A stretch of 29,675 nucleotides of DNA from JAPLKX01 sp035530195. GTDB taxonomy: Bacteria > Hydrogenedentota > Hydrogenedentia > Hydrogenedentales > SLHB01. The stretch spans positions 1 to 29,675 of the forward strand of contig DATKVG010000116.1 of assembly GCA_035530195.1 (NCBI GenBank). The letters run 5' to 3'. The notes beneath the pieces were generated by a model. That model saw only the letters and a program-made list of their open reading frames with translations. It was not told where the DNA came from and made no database searches. The stretch's first letter is position 1; each line of letters starts with the position of its first letter. Position numbers and translations under genes: made by a program. Below, one piece after another: positions 23,133 through 29,675 of this stretch.

Positions 23133-24398
23133 TCAAATCAGCCTGTGAATGGCGGCGCCTGTGGGGAGTTTGGGGAAGAAATACGTTGATTTGTGGGGCA
23201 TGCTTTCTCCGGCTTCTGCGCAAGCCTGGATTTGATCCGCAGTCGCGGCTTTCATGATGAAGGCCATGCCGAATTTGCCCTCATGCACCCGCGTGAGCGC
23301 CACGCGCGCATCTCGCTCGTAGGTGAAGGTCAGTTCGTCGCCCGGGCCGATTGTCCGCTCGACGATGCCCGCGTGCAAGACCGCCACGTCCAGGGCACGC
23401 CATGCTGGGCTGCGAACGCTGCCCACCAGGTCCAACCGGCACTGTTCGCGCAGCCGCAGCAGGAATTGTCCGCCGCCGTAAAAGGCCACGCCGATTGCAC
23501 ACCCTGTCGCCTGCTCGACACGGTGATCGAGTGCGCTCTCGACCGGCTCGATATCAAACCATTGTCCCAGCGATTCAAGAAACGCGCCCGGCGCAAACCT
23601 TTCGGGCATCGGCAGCAGGCGGTGCGTGGGATAAATAATCAGGCCGGGGTCGTTGAGCGACACAAAACCCATCAGCACGTAGTCGTAAGGGCGCGGCCCC
23701 CCGGGGCACTGGTACCCGCGCATCTGGTCGCGGTACGAGCACGCCGTGCGGTACCTGTGGTGGCCGTCGGCGATGTAAAGGCGCTTGTTTCGGAAAAACT
23801 CCGTGACGGACAGGTCCTCGTCCACCTGCCAGACCTCCTGTTTCACGTCATCCATCGTATGCGCGGTCATATCCGGCGGCATGTGGTTCATTTGGTTGAG
23901 GACTTGCGCCATGCGCTGTTCGGGGTCCGCGTACAGGGCAAACACCGGCCCGAGGTTTGCCCGGGTCGCTTCCGTCAGGCGCAGCCGGTCGTCGACGGTC
24001 CTTTCGAAGGTGCGTTCGTGTCCCAGGATGATCCTTTCCCCGGGTTCCGGTATCCGCGCCACGCCCAAGAAGCCCCGCCGGATGTGTTCGGCGCCCTGGT
24101 CGTCGCGAAACGTTTGACGCAACAAGTATAGTGACTCTTGGGGGTCCTGACGAAGAACTCCCCTCGCGATCCATGCATCCAGGCGTCGGGCGGCCACTTG
24201 GTACCGGTTCAGCCCCGACGGCGAGGCCGATTCGGCCTGCGGGAGGATCAAGTGAACCATGCTGAACGGGCTGCGGCCGGCGAGGGTCTCGCGCTGCTCG
24301 GGCGAAATCACGTCGTATGGCGGCGTAATCACCGAGTCGAGCGAGCCGACGCTTTCCAGATCGAAACGGAAACCCCTGAAACCCTTGATTTCGAGCAT
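23133..24398 (-). CDS. DUF1015 family protein
   Basis: A 421-residue cytoplasmic protein of the DUF1015 family. The N-terminal motif GFRGFRFD...SVITPPYDVISPEQRETL is characteristic, as is the central LYIADGHHRYRTACSYRDQMRG, which recalls the GHHRY motif of the ParB/sulfiredoxin-like fold. Its biochemical role is not settled; in other bacteria it is often found beside serine-biosynthesis genes (from memory), but none is here. The ATG at 24398 (MLEIKGFRG) has CGGAG 5-6 nt upstream and gives the usual family start; the frame continues 14 codons further upstream without support. It is preceded by a likely promoter. Confidence 0.9.
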   Translation of the reverse strand: MLEIKGFRGFRFDLESVGSLDSVITPPYDVISPEQRETLAGRSPFSMVHLILPQAESASPSGLNRYQVAARRLDAWIARGVLRQDPQESLYLLRQTFRDDQGAEHIRRGFLGVARIPEPGERIILGHERTFERTVDDRLRLTEATRANLGPVFALYADPEQRMAQVLNQMNHMPPDMTAHTMDDVKQEVWQVDEDLSVTEFFRNKRLYIADGHHRYRTACSYRDQMRGYQCPGGPRPYDYVLMGFVSLNDPGLIIYPTHRLLPMPERFAPGAFLESLGQWFDIEPVESALDHRVEQATGCAIGVAFYGGGQFLLRLREQCRLDLVGSVRSPAWRALDVAVLHAGIVERTIGPGDELTFTYERDARVALTRVHEGKFGMAFIMKAATADQIQACAEAGESMPHKSTYFFPKLPTGAAIHRLI

Positions 24399-24446
24399 GG
24401 TTACTCCGAGAGTGGTTAGCGGGACTTGCAATACTTCCAAGATTGG

Positions 24447-24476
24447 ATCTTATTAAGGGGGGCGCGGCAGAGTCAA
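24447..24476 (-). promoter_or_regulatory. Putative sigma70-type promoter of the DUF1015 gene
   Basis: On the minus strand TTGACT (24471-24476) and TAAGAT (24447-24452) are separated by 18 nt, about 50 nt upstream of the start codon. The -35 matches five of six consensus bases, the -10 four of six. Confidence 0.45.
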
Positions 24477-24498
24477 GGAAAGACGAACTTCAAAAACG

Positions 24499-24801
24499 TC
24501 AAGCCAATACATCCACAGACTCGGGTTCGGCCAGCGGTTCCTGCCACAGTTGAATCTGATCCATCTGCTTGAGCAGCACCGCCGTCATCGACAGAAACTC
24601 TTGCACGTCCACATCGGGCGCATCGACTTCGGGAAGGGCAAACGCCCTGAGGCGGGGCAGCCTTATTGCCGGACTCGCTTGCACGCCCAACGCTTCGCCA
24701 GAACCACTGTGATCAGGCATTGGGGCAATACGAGCCGGACCTGTATTGCCCCAATTCTCTACCTGTATACTTCTGACCGCTTCGATTTGCATAAGTGCCA
24801 T
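24499..24801 (-). CDS. Possible small hypothetical protein
   Basis: A 100-residue open frame with no recognised family. Its C-terminal half (VDVQEFLSMTAVLLKQMDQIQLWQEPLAEP) looks like an amphipathic helix faintly similar to the N-terminal part of FlgD-type hook scaffolds, but that resemblance is too weak to name it. The ATG at 24801 and a second ATG three codons in both lack a good ribosome site. A perfect 13-bp inverted repeat lies inside the frame. Another minus-strand frame (24713-25003) overlaps its start, so this may be an eroded gene rather than an intact one. Confidence 0.35.
   Translation of the reverse strand: MALMQIEAVRSIQVENWGNTGPARIAPMPDHSGSGEALGVQASPAIRLPRLRAFALPEVDAPDVDVQEFLSMTAVLLKQMDQIQLWQEPLAEPESVDVLA
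24719..24755. repeat. Perfect 13-bp inverted repeat
   Basis: ATTGGGGCAATAC (24719-24731) and GTATTGCCCCAAT (24743-24755) flank an 11-nt loop. It is not followed by a T-run on either strand, and it falls inside the doubtful small frame. Confidence 0.7.
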
Positions 24802-25360
24802 CCCTGGCGGGTTGTCTCGGGTGGAAACCCTCCATGGTTTCCTTACCGAAATCTATCGGCGAGACGACAAAATCCTTGAGCGAGTCAGCCAATGCCTGGC
24901 AAGACCGATCGAGAGCGCGCGGCAGACGTGTTTCTGCCCCGCACAAGGCGACGACCTTCCCACAGGTCCCTCTGTATGCCTGCAAAGGCCTTTTTTCCAT
25001 CAAATGCGCAGACCGAACAGTACTATTCTGATTTTTTCTAGATTAGTCAGGTTGCGTCGAAGGTTTTCCCCTTGACTTAACTTATGTGGTTGGTGTAGAA
25101 AGATTAATGGACGCCTTGTCTGAAACCGGCCAGCCGCCTGACTTGCCGCGGGTGCGCGTCAAGCAGAGAGGCGAGGTTTCGTGTTTGCTGGGTGGTTTTT
25201 GCGTCGTGGTTTAGCGGCGTACCGTGGTTTCTTACGGCGTACCGTGTTTTTTTACGGCGTTTGGACGGAGCCTTTGGGGACAACCGGCGCGCAGGATGGC
25301 CTTGCTGGAACGCGCGCGGATTGCCGGCGGAAGTAGATCGGTTTTGCAGGGAGACAAGGA
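24802..25360. other. Long leader/intergenic region before the metalloprotease gene
   Basis: 559 nt with no gene I can support. It holds a possible promoter (TTGACT 25072-25077, 18 nt, TAGAAA 25096-25101) pointing towards the metalloprotease, which would give a leader of about 250 nt, and a 20-21-bp direct repeat at 25211-25260. Short open frames on both strands lack ribosome sites and recognisable motifs. Confidence 0.5.
25211..25260 (+). repeat. 20-21-bp direct repeat in the metalloprotease leader
   Basis: TTAGCGGCGTACCGTGGTTT (25211-), TTACGGCGTACCGTGTTTTT (25232-25251) and a partial TTACGGCGT (25252-25260). Each full unit contains the near-palindrome ACGGCGTACCGT followed by a T-run. Confidence 0.65.
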
Positions 25361-28300
25361 ATGCGTTCTTACCTGGTAGCCGCGGTCGTATGGATGTGCT
25401 TGTGGCTTACCGCTCCGGCCTTTGCTCAAACGGCCAACCCCGACACCGCCTTGGAAGAGTTGCTCAAAACGCTGCAAGCCCCCGTGGCGACCGAAGAGGC
25501 GCGACTGCTCCGGACCCCGGAGGGGTATGTGCGGTTCATTGGAGCACCTCCCGGCGGCCGTTTCGTGACAGAAGCTTCTGTTACCAAGGCGCCCGCCACC
25601 CCCGACGCCATCGCCAAAGATTTCGTGGCGCTTCATTCCGCCGCATTTGGAAAAGGGAGCGTTAAGCAGGCGTTCGCAACGAGTCGCGTGACCTCTTCGG
25701 ACGGCCGCAACTACGTGCGCCTTCAGCAGACGTACAGCAACTTCACCGTATTCGGCGCGCAGATCCTCGTGCAGTTGGATGACGAAAGCGGCGTGGCCTG
25801 CGTCTCGAGCGACATCATGCGCGACCCCGGCAAGCTCGACTCGGGCGAGATCCCGCTTTCACCGGCCATTTCAACCGATCAGGCCAAGGGGCACGCCGTA
25901 CTTTATGCGGCCGGGCTTCATAACGTGGAGTCTGACGATCTGACCGCATATAGCAACGGTAGCCGCATGGTCTTTGATCCGGCGGTGGTTGGATCTCCGG
26001 GCGACCTTTGCGTGGTGGTGGACGTGGGCGTTTTCTCCGCCGCCAACCCCCTTATTGCGGAACGCGTCCTGGTGAATGTCAAGAATGGGGCCGTGGCGTT
26101 CAGCTACCCGCTCGCGCATGAATTGAAAAACCGGGAAATCTACGACGCCAACAGCATTTTCCCGCCGCCCAACACGTTAGTGCGCGAAGAAGGCGATCCG
26201 CCCTGCGGCATTGCCGATGCCGATTTCGCCTATGACTACCTCGGCGATACGTACGACTTCTACTCAATAAACCACAACCGGGACAGCCTGGACGGATTGG
26301 GTCTGACGTTACGCGCCACCGTGCGCTATTGCGAGCCGGGCTCTTGTCCAATGTATAACGCCTTTTACCTCGGGGCGTTGCCAGAAGGCTGGGAGTACAC
26401 GTATGGCATGATGCAAGCCTCCATGTACTTTGGTGAAGGTTTTGCCGTCGATGACGTGACCGCTCACGAGCTGACACACGGCGTCACCGACTATACCTCA
26501 AAACTCATCTATGCTTACCAGTCCGGCGCCATCAACGAATCCTTCTCGGACATCTGGGGCGAATTTGTGGATCTCACCAACGGCCGCGGAAATGATTCCT
26601 TAGAGGTCCGGTGGCTGATGGCAGAAGATCTGCCTATCGGCGCCATCCGCAACATGAAGGATCCCACACAGTTCGGCGATCCCGACCGGGTCGGCAGCCC
26701 CTATTACTATTACGGCTCGGCCGACGGCGGCGGCGTCCATACAAATTGCGGCGTCATCAACAAACTCTGTTACCTCCTTACCGACGGCGACAACTTCAAC
26801 GGTCAGAGCGTCACCGGAATCGGCATCGAAAAAACCGCCAAGCTTTTCTACGAATGCCAGGCCAACTTGCTCAACGAAGCTTCGGACTTCGCTGACTTGT
26901 ACATGGCGCTCGGCCAGGCCACAGTGAACTTGTTGATGACGTTTGACGAGCGGATCAATGTACGTTCGGCGGCGCGCGCGGTCGAAATCGCCCCCACATG
27001 GCTCGATGAAGACCTCCGCCTGTTCCGGGCCATGCCTGCCTTCACAACGCGCAACAGGCCCGTCATCGCCCTGTACTGGGACCTTCCCAACACGCCGTCG
27101 TTGCGCCAGGTCATTCTGGTGCGTTCCATCGGCACCTACGCGCGGGTCCCCGGCGAAGGGTACGAGATTTACCGGGGCCGCGGCGAGAAATTCCTCGACG
27201 ACACCGGAATCACGCTCGGCGTGACCTACTACTACTCGCTGTTCGCCGACGTCACCGAAGGTTTCCCGTCTGCCGTGTATGCGAGCGCAACGGCCGGCGG
27301 CCAACTGCCCGATTTTCTCACCGAAGAGTTTCTCAATTTCGAGTATCCCGGTTATACGCTCAACCCGTTCGATCTGAATTTCTCGCAGATCCTCTTCTCC
27401 CCGACCGGCCCGCCGTCGGCTTCGCTGGGCGCCGGGAGCGGCACCGGCGATTACAGCAATTACACCGTGACTGTCAGGAGAAACCTCTACGAATTTCCCG
27501 TGCAGCGCGGACAAACCGATGATGCCGCCTGGGAAATCAATTTGAGGGAAGACGGCGGGGTTTGGGTGGGCCTGGACAAGCCGTTCCCGTTCTTCCAGCG
27601 GGAATATACGCAGATCTATCTGGCGGCCAATGGATATGTTTCTTTCGAGTACGTATACGACTGGGATAACAAGAACTTCCCGTCCTATTCGACCCATTTT
27701 GCCATCCCGAGGATTTCCTTCCTGTTTGCCGACCTCGCCCCGAAGATCGGCGGCCTGATCTGGGCCAAAGCCCTGGATGACCGCATTGTGTGCACGTTCG
27801 AGGACATGCCCCAGTGGTACAACTACATTTACCCGCCGTCGAGCAGCCCCAACTCCGTTCAAGTCGAACTGTTTTACAGCGGCCACATCCGCGTTACCTA
27901 CGGCGCCGTAAGCGCGTCTTACGGGATTATCGGCCTCTCGGATGGCCGGGGCACGCCCGTAAACCCCGCGCAGTTGTTCGAGAACCTGCGCCCGGTGTCG
28001 TTCATGACTGATTTCTCGAGCATCCCGAGCACGCCCACGGCCCTTTCGATCGAGCCCGTGATGCCGCCCGAGGTCGAGGCGGGCGGCGTGGCCGAATTCT
28101 CCGTGCGCGCGACGGGCCCGGCCTCGCTTGGCTATCCGTCGCTGTGGGCCGAATGGAACCGGCCGGGATTTCCAACGTTTTTTGATGAAGGCAACGGCAC
28201 GGGCCATTTCCGCTGGGAGACGACCCTCGAAGATTACGGCGAGCACCTGGTGCGCGTGTACGCCTGGCTGGCTGACCAAATGGCATACCAGGATATCCGG

Positions 28301-29182
28301 GTGTGGGTGAACATCGAAGAGCCTCTACCTTCGGCCACCGATGTCGGCATACGCACCAACAACCCCGTCGAGGATCCCACCCGCAGCCGAACCGTCAGCG
28401 ACGAAACCGAACTGATTGCCATGTATACGTACGCCCATCCGCTCCAATACATCTTGCCCGAGTACTACGAAGAGGGCGCCACGCAAATCCTGTGGTTCCA
28501 GAATCAACGGCTGATAAGCGCTCTGAACAATCTGCTCGTGGTTCCGCCCAATTACACGAAACCCAACGATCAGTGGTTCTTCAAGGTGTTACCGGTAGCG
28601 GCCTACGGTCAGCAGGGCATGTATGCCAGCTCGCCCGTGGTGACGATTCTGGCGCTCCCCGAGATTCTCGACGTCGTCCTCGTCGAACACCTGCCGCCCG
28701 GCGAAATACTCCCCGAACAGTTGCCGCTCCCGAATGTGCCCATGGCTTCGGACTTCAGTTCCGGCGGCGCCGAAGTGGCCATATTGGGCCGAAAGCTCAG
28801 CCATGCGACGTGCGTCAAGATTGGCGGCGTCCAGTGCACGTCCGTCCACAGCATCAGTGACAACCGGCTCGACGTGGTTGCGCCGGCGCATCTGCCAAGC
28901 CCGGTCGTTGGAGGCACGCCCGTCGCCGAGACCGTCGTCGTCACCACCACGTCGGGCACGTCTTCCATGCCCGACGCCTTTGTGTACGTTGCATCCGGCA
29001 CGGACATCTCCAAGGCCGACGTCAACCGGGACGGCGTGGTTGACGCCGTCGACGTGCAACTCGTAATCAACGCGGTCCTGCTGGCAACCAAAAACGAAGT
29101 CGACGCAGACGTGAACCGCGACGGCAAAATCAATTCCATCGACATTCAGGCCGTAATCAACGAGGCGCTCCGCGTTACGTAG
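25361..29182 (+). CDS. Secreted M4 (thermolysin-like) metalloprotease with IPT/TIG and dockerin-like C-terminus
   Basis: A 1273-residue secreted zinc protease. The signal peptide ends AFA near residue 22. An FTP/PepSY-type propeptide follows (to about residue 250). The catalytic M4 domain has HELTH at H369-H373 with catalytic E370, third zinc ligand E393 (GAINESFSDIWGE; the 24-residue spacing equals that in thermolysin), and the transition-state histidine H460 in GGGVHTNCGVINK. After it come an FN3-like segment (about 565-650), a beta-rich region with YTQIYLAANGYVSFEY, an IPT/TIG domain (about 1127-1209) and a C-terminal pair of EF-hand-like repeats (DVNRDGVVDAVDVQLVINAVL, DVNRDGKINSIDIQAVINEAL) that form a dockerin type I-like module. 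GGGAG lies 7 nt before the ATG. Confidence 0.92.
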   Translation: MRSYLVAAVVWMCLWLTAPAFAQTANPDTALEELLKTLQAPVATEEARLLRTPEGYVRFIGAPPGGRFVTEASVTKAPATPDAIAKDFVALHSAAFGKGSVKQAFATSRVTSSDGRNYVRLQQTYSNFTVFGAQILVQLDDESGVACVSSDIMRDPGKLDSGEIPLSPAISTDQAKGHAVLYAAGLHNVESDDLTAYSNGSRMVFDPAVVGSPGDLCVVVDVGVFSAANPLIAERVLVNVKNGAVAFSYPLAHELKNREIYDANSIFPPPNTLVREEGDPPCGIADADFAYDYLGDTYDFYSINHNRDSLDGLGLTLRATVRYCEPGSCPMYNAFYLGALPEGWEYTYGMMQASMYFGEGFAVDDVTAHELTHGVTDYTSKLIYAYQSGAINESFSDIWGEFVDLTNGRGNDSLEVRWLMAEDLPIGAIRNMKDPTQFGDPDRVGSPYYYYGSADGGGVHTNCGVINKLCYLLTDGDNFNGQSVTGIGIEKTAKLFYECQANLLNEASDFADLYMALGQATVNLLMTFDERINVRSAARAVEIAPTWLDEDLRLFRAMPAFTTRNRPVIALYWDLPNTPSLRQVILVRSIGTYARVPGEGYEIYRGRGEKFLDDTGITLGVTYYYSLFADVTEGFPSAVYASATAGGQLPDFLTEEFLNFEYPGYTLNPFDLNFSQILFSPTGPPSASLGAGSGTGDYSNYTVTVRRNLYEFPVQRGQTDDAAWEINLREDGGVWVGLDKPFPFFQREYTQIYLAANGYVSFEYVYDWDNKNFPSYSTHFAIPRISFLFADLAPKIGGLIWAKALDDRIVCTFEDMPQWYNYIYPPSSSPNSVQVELFYSGHIRVTYGAVSASYGIIGLSDGRGTPVNPAQLFENLRPVSFMTDFSSIPSTPTALSIEPVMPPEVEAGGVAEFSVRATGPASLGYPSLWAEWNRPGFPTFFDEGNGTGHFRWETTLEDYGEHLVRVYAWLADQMAYQDIRVWVNIEEPLPSATDVGIRTNNPVEDPTRSRTVSDETELIAMYTYAHPLQYILPEYYEEGATQILWFQNQRLISALNNLLVVPPNYTKPNDQWFFKVLPVAAYGQQGMYASSPVVTILALPEILDVVLVEHLPPGEILPEQLPLPNVPMASDFSSGGAEVAILGRKLSHATCVKIGGVQCTSVHSISDNRLDVVAPAHLPSPVVGGTPVAETVVVTTTSGTSSMPDAFVYVASGTDISKADVNRDGVVDAVDVQLVINAVLLATKNEVDADVNRDGKINSIDIQAVINEALRVT

Positions 29183-29218
29183 GCGCTCCGCCACGTTACC
29201 AGGCGACAAGACAAGAGG

Positions 29219-29240
29219 CGCGCCGGCACCCGCCGGCGCG
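29219..29240 (+). terminator. Putative hairpin terminator after the metalloprotease
   Basis: CGCGCCGGC-ACCC-GCCGGCGCG forms a perfect 9-bp GC stem 36 nt after the protease stop. The downstream T content is low (GCGCCGTTTA), so termination may be incomplete and the cupin 24 nt further on could be partly co-transcribed. Confidence 0.45.
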
Positions 29241-29264
29241 GCGCCGTTTAACAGGGAGTCACAG

Positions 29265-29606
29265 ATGCCCAGATACTTCAAGCAATCGGCCGGGAGCGTC
29301 GAAACCGAAAGGAGCACCTGCGGATTCCGCCAGCGGCTGATCCGAAAAGACGACGGCGCGCCATCGAGCATCACGCGGCTGAAGATTCACGATGCCTCCG
29401 CGCACTGGCATGAAAACACCCACGAGTTTTATTATGTGCTGGCCGGAACCGGCAAACTCGTCATCGACGGCGAGGACGTCCCGGTGCGCGACGGCGATTG
29501 CGTTTGGATTCAGCCGGGGGCGGTCCACCATGCCGAAGGCGAACTCGAATCGCTGATCGTGGCCAGCCCCGCCTACGACCCCCAGGACACCTTCATGCAG
29601 TGCTAA
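29265..29606 (+). CDS. Small single-domain cupin protein
   Basis: A 113-residue single cupin. Motif 1 is HWHENTHEFYYVLAGTGKLVIDG, with the HxHx4E metal-binding pattern; motif 2 is DGDCVWIQPGAVHHAEG, supplying the last histidine. Such proteins hold a divalent metal and act as isomerases, dioxygenases or sugar-binding proteins; the activity cannot be read from this. The ATG at 29265 has GGGAG 7 nt upstream. It lies 82 nt after the metalloprotease and is followed by its own terminator. Confidence 0.88.
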   Translation: MPRYFKQSAGSVETERSTCGFRQRLIRKDDGAPSSITRLKIHDASAHWHENTHEFYYVLAGTGKLVIDGEDVPVRDGDCVWIQPGAVHHAEGELESLIVASPAYDPQDTFMQC

Positions 29607-29622
29607 GGCTTACGTCGCCCCT

Positions 29623-29659
29623 GCACGGTGGGGTCGCGCTCCCGCGCGACCGTGCTTTT
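29623..29659 (+). terminator. Intrinsic terminator after the cupin gene, containing the 26-bp repeat
   Basis: GCAC pairs with GTGC at the base, a 5-nt bulge follows, then GGTCGCGC-TCCC-GCGCGACC, and TTTT comes directly after the stem. Positions 29627-29652 are the second copy of the 26-bp repeat found in larC at 13795-13820. Confidence 0.7.
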
Positions 29660-29675
29660 CAGGCAAATCAAGGTA

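Noticed and set aside
24980..25000. GCCT-GCAA-AGGC followed by a T-run as a plus-strand terminator
   Set aside because: The stem is only 4 bp and no plus-strand gene precedes it.
24713..25003. 96-codon minus-strand frame
   Set aside because: No ribosome site and no family; it overlaps another doubtful frame. Kept only as part of a finding.

Overview
The window is GC-rich bacterial chromosome with widely spaced functional clusters. Several features point to a free-living heterotroph of the Planctomycetes/Lentisphaerae/Hydrogenedentes type: a Tat-exported sugar-isomerase-like protein beside a UroD-type methyltransferase homologue, a very large secreted M4 metalloprotease ending in IPT/TIG and dockerin-like modules, a lipoprotein with a beta/gamma-crystallin domain, and many small palindromic and tandem repeats between genes. 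The phylum assignment is inference; no rRNA or tRNA gene was seen.

Layout. 1-1157: the 3' part of mltG, then an isoprenylcysteine-methyltransferase-like membrane protein. 1335-3645: a Tat-signal TIM-barrel isomerase/epimerase and a UroD-family protein, separated by a 72-nt near-perfect hairpin. 3702-5462 (minus): ruvA-ruvB, with six copies of a 21-bp repeat filling the spacer. 5607-11467 (plus): a promoter with a palindrome filling its spacer, then a tightly overlapping cassette of carbamoyltransferase, two GT4 glycosyltransferases and a PIG-L/LmbE deacetylase, followed by a divergent HisG-family protein. 11521-15338 (minus): larB-larC-coaD and a secreted protein of unknown function, with short overlaps or gaps. 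15490-16265: an internally deleted IS4/Tn5-type insertion sequence with 21-bp perfect terminal inverted repeats. 16388-19648 (plus): carB. 19940-22795 (minus): the crystallin/PKD lipoprotein with an intrinsic terminator. 23133-24398 (minus): a DUF1015 protein. 24399-25360: mostly non-coding, with one doubtful small ORF. 25361-29182 (plus): the M4 metalloprotease. 29265-29606: a small cupin, followed by a terminator.

How genes work together. The 5.6-10.4 kb cassette has the parts needed to assemble and decorate a glycan or glycoconjugate: two sugar transfers, N-deacetylation and O-carbamoylation. larB and larC make and metallate the nickel-pincer nucleotide cofactor; larE and the lactate-racemase-type apoenzyme are not in the window.

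The most unusual signal is a recurring array: four units of a 9-bp motif (consensus TATAGGACS on the coding strand) lying 4-9 nt downstream of the stop codon of three separate minus-strand genes, plus a possible eroded copy in the last codons of carB. Other repeat families are a long hairpin resembling RAYT-associated REP elements, a 26-bp palindromic repeat found both inside larC and in the terminator after the cupin, and the ruvA-ruvB tandem array.
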